From Glossina fuscipes (taxonomy: Eukaryota > Arthropoda > Insecta > Diptera > Glossinidae), in NCBI RefSeq assembly GCF_014805625.2, contig NW_023998433.1, positions 3,727,232 through 3,791,231 of the forward strand: DNA of 64,000 nucleotides, read 5' to 3'. Positions within the stretch are counted from its first letter, which is position 1, and each line of letters starts with the position of its first letter. Of the stretch, positions 59,601 through 64,000 are shown piece by piece. Below the pieces are notes generated by a model. It had not been told where the DNA came from, made no database searches, and worked only from the letters and a program-made list of their open reading frames with translations. The position numbers were made by a program, and so were the translations under genes.

Positions 59601-61256
59601 AACGTTAATCGTTTCTATTATTGTTATAAATTTAAGTTGGTGTTTTTTCTTCTTTTTTTTTTTCGTCCGCTCGGTTTTTCGACCCCCTCCTTGTATAGCT
59701 ATTGCTGTGGGGTAGGTGACACTTTTTCTTTTCCTTTCACAGTCGGTCTCGCCCGCACCGCTTCGCAGAATCGATCTCCGCTTCTTAAGATATTTAGCTG
59801 AACAATTCGCCGAATTACCGCCACGTAAGAGAGCTACTGAGCGCTATGCATAAGCAGCGTCTTTAAATGCTTGGTTCCTTTCTATATTGTCGCAAAATTG
59901 TTTAGCTTGTGGTGGTTGATTATGACGTAGGGCGCGCACATAGATGAGTTTGTTTCACTTGCAAAATTATATATTTGTAGTTTTTCTTTCCTTTTTTTTT
60001 TTCTTTCGCTCGTGTGTGCAATTTTGTTAACAATTTAGTTTTGTCCTGTGCTTTTGAGTTTTTTTTTTTTATTAAATTTTATACAAATGCTTTTATTCTA
60101 TATGCAAATTCGCAAATTACTTACACGCAAACACAAGCATACACACGCAATTGCTAACGATTATTTAATTCTTACGTCACACTTTGTTCGTGCTCCTCGT
60201 ACAATGCATTTGCAAACACACCACTTTTCACTTTAATCAGTTTCAGTTCTTCTCCATTTTTATGTATCGGCTTTTTGTCAAATATCATGGCTGTTTAAGT
60301 TTATACATTTTTGGATTTTCGCAATATTATGTTCAATTTATTTAAGCTATTATTCTTTTTTTTATATAAATTTTCCTTTTCCTTTTTTTTTCCAGTGCAT
60401 TAGTTTTAATTTTATATTTCTTTTTCGTTTAATTTGAGCCTTTTCTTTTATTTCCCTTTTTTTTATTTCCCTTTTTTTTATTTCTTTAAGTTGCTTGCAC
60501 TTTTCTTATGATTTCTTGCGGCCGACCCGCACACCTTGGCTACCGTTTTTCTACTCCTAATCTCCGCGCTCTTCGATCTTGTCATTCGCTGTATTATTAA
60601 AAAGAGCATTTTGGTCGTGTCAAACCCGACTAACAACTTCGCCGTGGTTGTGACTGCCAATTTGCCTCATCATTTCTCTTATTCGTTTTGCGAAACGATT
60701 TTCATGCGAGCACATTGCCATAATTTATTTACCACAGGTTCTTATGGGATCGCATATGCCTATCTGTGTTGTTGCGTGTTCAATTTTAGATATTTTAATT
60801 TCACTGCCAGTTTATCCGTTTTCTGTTTTTTTTTTGTTTGCACGTGCCGTTGTTGTTCATCCCCCATTTCACTGAATTGTTTGTTGTTTGTGTTGGTTTT
60901 TTTGTTGTTTTTCGTTTCGTTTAAACGTATAATCGATTTGCAGAATTTATGAACTTTATTTTTTTCCTCATGCTAGAAGATCTTTTGGTGCTTTAGATTT
61001 AATAATGTAGGTTTTGGTGAGTTTCTGCTTTCGATATTTTTATTTTATTTTTCTCATATATTTTTTTTTTTTGCTATTGTTTTTTTTTCTTCTTTTTTTT
61101 TTTGTTTGTGCTTTGTTTGTTCGTTTTGCTTATTTATTTACTTATTTATCTATTTTCTTGTGGTGCTTCTCTATGATAGTCTTTATTTTGTTCATCATCG
61201 TCGATTGTTGTTTCAGTATTTTTTTTTTCACTTCACTCGCGGTTTACAGAATAAAG

Positions 61257-61274
61257 GTCCCTGCTCGGGCGCCA
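61257..61274 (-). promoter_or_regulatory. Primer-binding site, tRNA-Lys type
   Basis: On minus, two bases after the LTR end (CCTCACA, AG) comes TGGCGCCCGAGCAGGGAC. This is the form of a tRNA-Lys primer-binding site (one difference from TGGCGCCCGAACAGGGAC). It fixes the element's direction as minus. Confidence 0.8.
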
Positions 61275-61276
61275 CT

Positions 61277-61424
61277 TGTGAGGACGTTTCCGTCCCTTTC
61301 CTAAAGGCTGGGGCAGCTCAGCGACCCAGGGAAAAGGAAACACACAAGAATATTGACATTACTCGCTTAATTCAACCGTCTTACTTGTACTACCGCTCTC
61401 ATCGAGAGTCTCGCTGCGACTCCC
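61277..61424 (-). repeat. Partial internal LTR next to the primer-binding site
   Basis: It matches the last part of the right LTR (from 62166), but lacks 30 bp corresponding to 62247-62276, which carry the AATAAA signal. Homology stops near 61424, and the following 290 bp (61425-61713) are unassigned Asn/Thr-codon-like AC-rich sequence. Confidence 0.8.
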
Positions 61425-61713
61425 GTCAACAACAGCGAACGAACACATCCATAATTTCACGAAACACCGCGCACTGAACGAAGTCTACAGGTAGACGGAA
61501 GCTGTATAAGATCACCGTCTGCTGTCAGAAGAGAAGGCAGCCGCAAGGTCCAGCCGCCGACGAGTACGTCGAGCTACAGCAATAACATAATCACCAACTG
61601 CTACGAGCACAACCTAATCATATCACCAACCTTACAATAACAATCACAGCCACAACGAACCACGCTCATACCAACCGAAACGAGCGCACCACAAATTCGT
61701 CAACATCCCACCA

Positions 61714-62165
61714 GCAATCCAAAACAACAACAAAGTCACCCGCAGCCAAAGGTCTGTCAACCAAATATGCGCCCATAGCGGCCAATATTGGCACGACCCG
61801 TACATCCCTGGCTAATGATCCGGCGATTCAATGCCGGAAAGCCAAAGGCACAGCAGAGCTGACGGGACTAATGGCCAACGATCCGCAACCCCCGATGTTG
61901 GAAAGCTGAAGACAATAGGCCTCGCGCCGTCGAAGTGACAGCACCCTGCTCTGCTCAGGCAACAGGCTCTGCGTTATCACCGAACGATAGCACCCTACTC
62001 TGCCCAGGCAACAGACTCTGCGGCCATTTATAGACTCAACAATCCCCATCAGCAGCAGAAAACACAGCTGCAGCGGCACACAACTGTACCACACCGAAGC
62101 CGGCACCAACTTGCCAACACCGGAGAGGCGTGTCATCAGCCACTTCTCTTTCCGCGGCAGCCGGA
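61714..62165 (-). repeat. Right inverted arm, internal-element part
   Basis: The reverse complement of 56660-56996 (plus about 115 bp lost in the N gap), with substitutions such as GAGTCTGTTGCC versus GAGCCTGTTGCC. Sequence corresponds to the gag-end/3' region of the element. Confidence 0.8.
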
Positions 62166-62535
62166 CCTTGTGAGGACGTTTCCGTCCCTTTCCTAAAGGC
62201 TGGGGCAGCTCAGCGGCCCAGGGAAAAGGAAACACACAAGAATATTTCTATTCGCAAGGACTCTTTTATTATGCTTGACATTACTCGCTTAATTCAACCG
62301 CCTTACTTCGACTACCGCTCTCATCGATAGTCTCGCTGCGACTCCCTTAACTAAAACTAAAGTTACCCTATTCTATTCCTATTCTATTCTTAATCTATTA
62401 CTATTCTATCTTAATCTATTCTTGCCCTATATCTATCCTACTCTTATGCTATCTTACTCTCTAGCACTCCCTTTCCCCCCGCCAGAGGCGGAGAACCCGT
62501 GAGGGCAAAACGATGAACGACTTTCGGTCCTCACA
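62166..62535 (-). repeat. Right LTR, complete (370 bp)
   Basis: On minus it starts TGTGAGGACCGAAAGTCGTT and ends GGAAACGTCCTCACA. It contains AATAAAAGAGTCC. The terminal 9 bp are an inverted pair. It lies in the opposite orientation to the left LTR at 56367. Confidence 0.88.
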
Positions 62536-62548
62536 ATATACATATTCA

Positions 62549-64000
62549 TAATTTATGTCAATACTTCAAAATTAGATCATAAAATTTAATTCTAATATTT
62601 ATTTTAATTCACAAAATATAAAAAGTTCTCAAATATTAAAATTTATTAATTAAATTAAAATTAGTAAATTCCTCCCTATAATTTATTCCCTCAATGTAAC
62701 ATCATTTAATTTTGTAACCCGATTATAATATTGATATTTACCCAATTATAAAATTTTAAAATTGTGAAATATTCCATTTTATTAGCTAAATTATAGATTA
62801 ATAAATGTTTTTCATAATTTACAACAATAGTTCAAAATTAGTTCATAAAATTTAACTATAACTATATTGTAACGCTTTGAGCTGCGGTTGCGGTTTCTCT
62901 GCCTGGCTAGTCCAGTTGCGTTTACAAAAAAAAAAAATAAAATAAAATGAATCGAATGAACTAGTATTATATACATAGGGGGTTATCACAGTCGCCGTTA
63001 ACTAAAAGTCCTATTGTCAGTCTGCATTGTCTTCTTGTCCGTTAATCTGTATCTACGCATTTGTTGGTCCGTTGTTGGTCCGTCGTTGTCCAAAGACATG
63101 CATTTACACGCACACATACACACACATCCACTTCATCTTCACGAAACCATATTCTTTTTTAAACCTACAGAAGTTATACCTGATCTCCTTCCACTTTCCC
63201 CTTATGATGGGCACCAAGTCTCTGTTTTCCACCAGAAAGTATATGTATGTTTTGAAATCTTGTTTTTTTTTTTCTTTTATTTATTTCAATATACATCAAT
63301 TTTTAGAAGTGAATAACTTACGTCTATTTAATTTTAGTTCTTATTTATTTTTGTTTTCTTTTTTTTTGAACAAATTGTTCATTGCTTTGTTATTTTTCGT
63401 TCTTTCTTCTTTTGTTCTTTCTTTTGCATCATAAAATTCGCCATTCGAAATGGATGAAGGGAAGGTTGTGTACCCCAAAAAGTAGAAATGCAAACAAATT
63501 TTTTTAAATTTAAATTAATTTCAGGGAACAGAATTAGAAGCAAACTTCGTAGATATTCATTTACGCACGAATTAATATCAATGTCGGGACGATTATCTAT
63601 CAGCACTCACAGATTGCTAAAGTTTTGGTTTCTGTTTTTAAAACTTAATATTGTTAATTAGAGTTCACAGTTTAATTTACTGTTGTTCAATTTTATTGTG
63701 AGCGAATTGATTTTTTGTTTATACACAAATATATTCGTTATCGCATCATAGGAATTAGCGAGAAGTTGCTTTTGATTTTCTTTTTTTCTTTTTCATCCAA
63801 TAACAGCTAACAACAAAACATTTGGTTTGCTTTTATATATTTGGACATTACAATTTATAGGCTAATACATATGTTTATATATATATATGCAATGTTTATA
63901 ATTTATTTTAATTCACAAGTTGTAAAAAGTTCCTAAATATTAAATTTTATTAATTGAATTAACCCCTCCCTATAATTTTACCCTCAATATTAATTTTAAC
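62549..64000. repeat. AT-rich tandem repeat, about 262-bp unit, interrupted
   Basis: CATAATTTATGTCAATACTT (62549) recurs as CATAATTTACAACAATAGTT (62811). The later block ATTTATTTTAATTCACAA...CCTCCCTATAATTT (62598-62690) recurs at 63901-63980. So unit 1 is 62549-62810, and unit 2 is split into 62811-62867 and about 63893-64000. Because it follows a 12S rRNA copy it may be mitochondrial control region, but a nuclear satellite is also possible. Confidence 0.7.
62868..63892. mobile_element. About 1-kb insertion splitting the tandem unit
   Basis: It begins TGTAACGCTTTGAGCTGCGG, much richer in GC than its surroundings, and contains T-rich tracts and CACGCACACATACACACACA. ORFs at 63014-63434 overlap in two frames and carry no motif. 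TTACA at 63848-63852 could be an LTR-type end matching TGTAA, giving a 985-bp solo LTR, but the homology to the tandem unit resumes only at about 63893. Boundaries are therefore uncertain. Confidence 0.5.

Larger units (their letters stand above)
56367..62535 (-). mobile_element. LTR retrotransposon composite with inverted outer LTRs
   Basis: Both ends are TGTGAGGAC...GTCCTCACA, flanked by ATAT on each side (56363-56366 and 62536-62539), consistent with a 4-bp target duplication but weak in AT-rich DNA. The left LTR reads on plus and the right LTR on minus. The internal part (61274 down to about 57000) is a minus-strand element: a primer-binding site, a long A-rich leader and gag, with no pol. 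The outer 822-bp arms are diverged inverted copies. A 10-N gap lies in the left arm. The gag and primer site suggest a Ty3/gypsy element of Osvaldo/Ulysses type (tentative). Confidence 0.8.

Noticed and set aside
60048..61477. Several long plus-strand ORFs rich in Phe and Leu
   Set aside because: They arise from the T-rich strand of the A-rich leader of the minus-strand LTR element; low-complexity translations.

Overview
The window looks like a gene-poor, repeat-rich autosomal region of a fly genome, most likely an acalyptrate dipteran such as a tephritid fruit fly (the family is inference). The evidence is a complete dipteran-type ind/Gsx homeobox gene, mariner, jockey/CR1-group, I-clade, gypsy and errantivirus relics of insect type, low GC, and a nuclear copy of mitochondrial DNA with insect gene content, order and strand. 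Only one gene is complete: ind (intermediate neuroblasts defective) on the minus strand at 6665-7657. It has a well-placed TATA/initiator pair upstream and a poly(A) signal downstream. A second host gene is represented by one convincing minus-strand coding exon at 27243-27416. This exon holds a start codon, a membrane anchor and a phase-0 splice donor. The rest of that gene should lie at lower coordinates, but I could not find it.

Layout. 1-6165: the end of an interspersed repeat (called family R here), a decayed jockey/CR1-group LINE, and a second R copy that cuts the LINE off. 6592-7763: the ind locus. 7764-27242: non-coding DNA with R copies, three copies of a tRNA-derived SINE, the 3' end of an errantivirus with a decayed env, and two mariner relics. 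27243-35470: the orphan exon, an array of imperfect repeats that keep complementary stems, a fourth SINE copy, a decayed unidentified ORF, a minus-strand LINE with a foreign insertion, and unidentified coding relics. 36150-41465: a third mariner relic and an internally deleted I-clade LINE carrying gag, endonuclease, reverse transcriptase and RNase H remains. 41466-50150: mostly featureless AT-rich DNA with a cluster of perfect hairpins near 45.1-45.5 kb. 50150-51430: the 5' end of an LTR retrotransposon with a gag zinc knuckle.

51.78-64.0 kb is the most unusual part. Old mitochondrial DNA (tRNA-His, ND4, 16S rRNA, tRNA-Val, 12S rRNA, then AT-rich tandem repeats that may be control region) lies in mitochondrial order with the ND4L-ND1 part missing. 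It has served as a target for later insertions: a LINE sits inside the 16S copy, a roughly 6.2-kb LTR-element composite with its outer LTRs in opposite orientation sits in the AT-rich part, and a roughly 1-kb segment interrupts the next tandem unit. The composite also spans a 10-N assembly gap. Comparing its two arms suggests that about 203 bp are missing there.

No CRISPR, operon or bacterial feature is present. Apart from ind and the orphan exon, every protein-coding stretch I can identify belongs to a decayed mobile element or to mitochondrial DNA. All family assignments come from reading motifs by eye. No database search was run.
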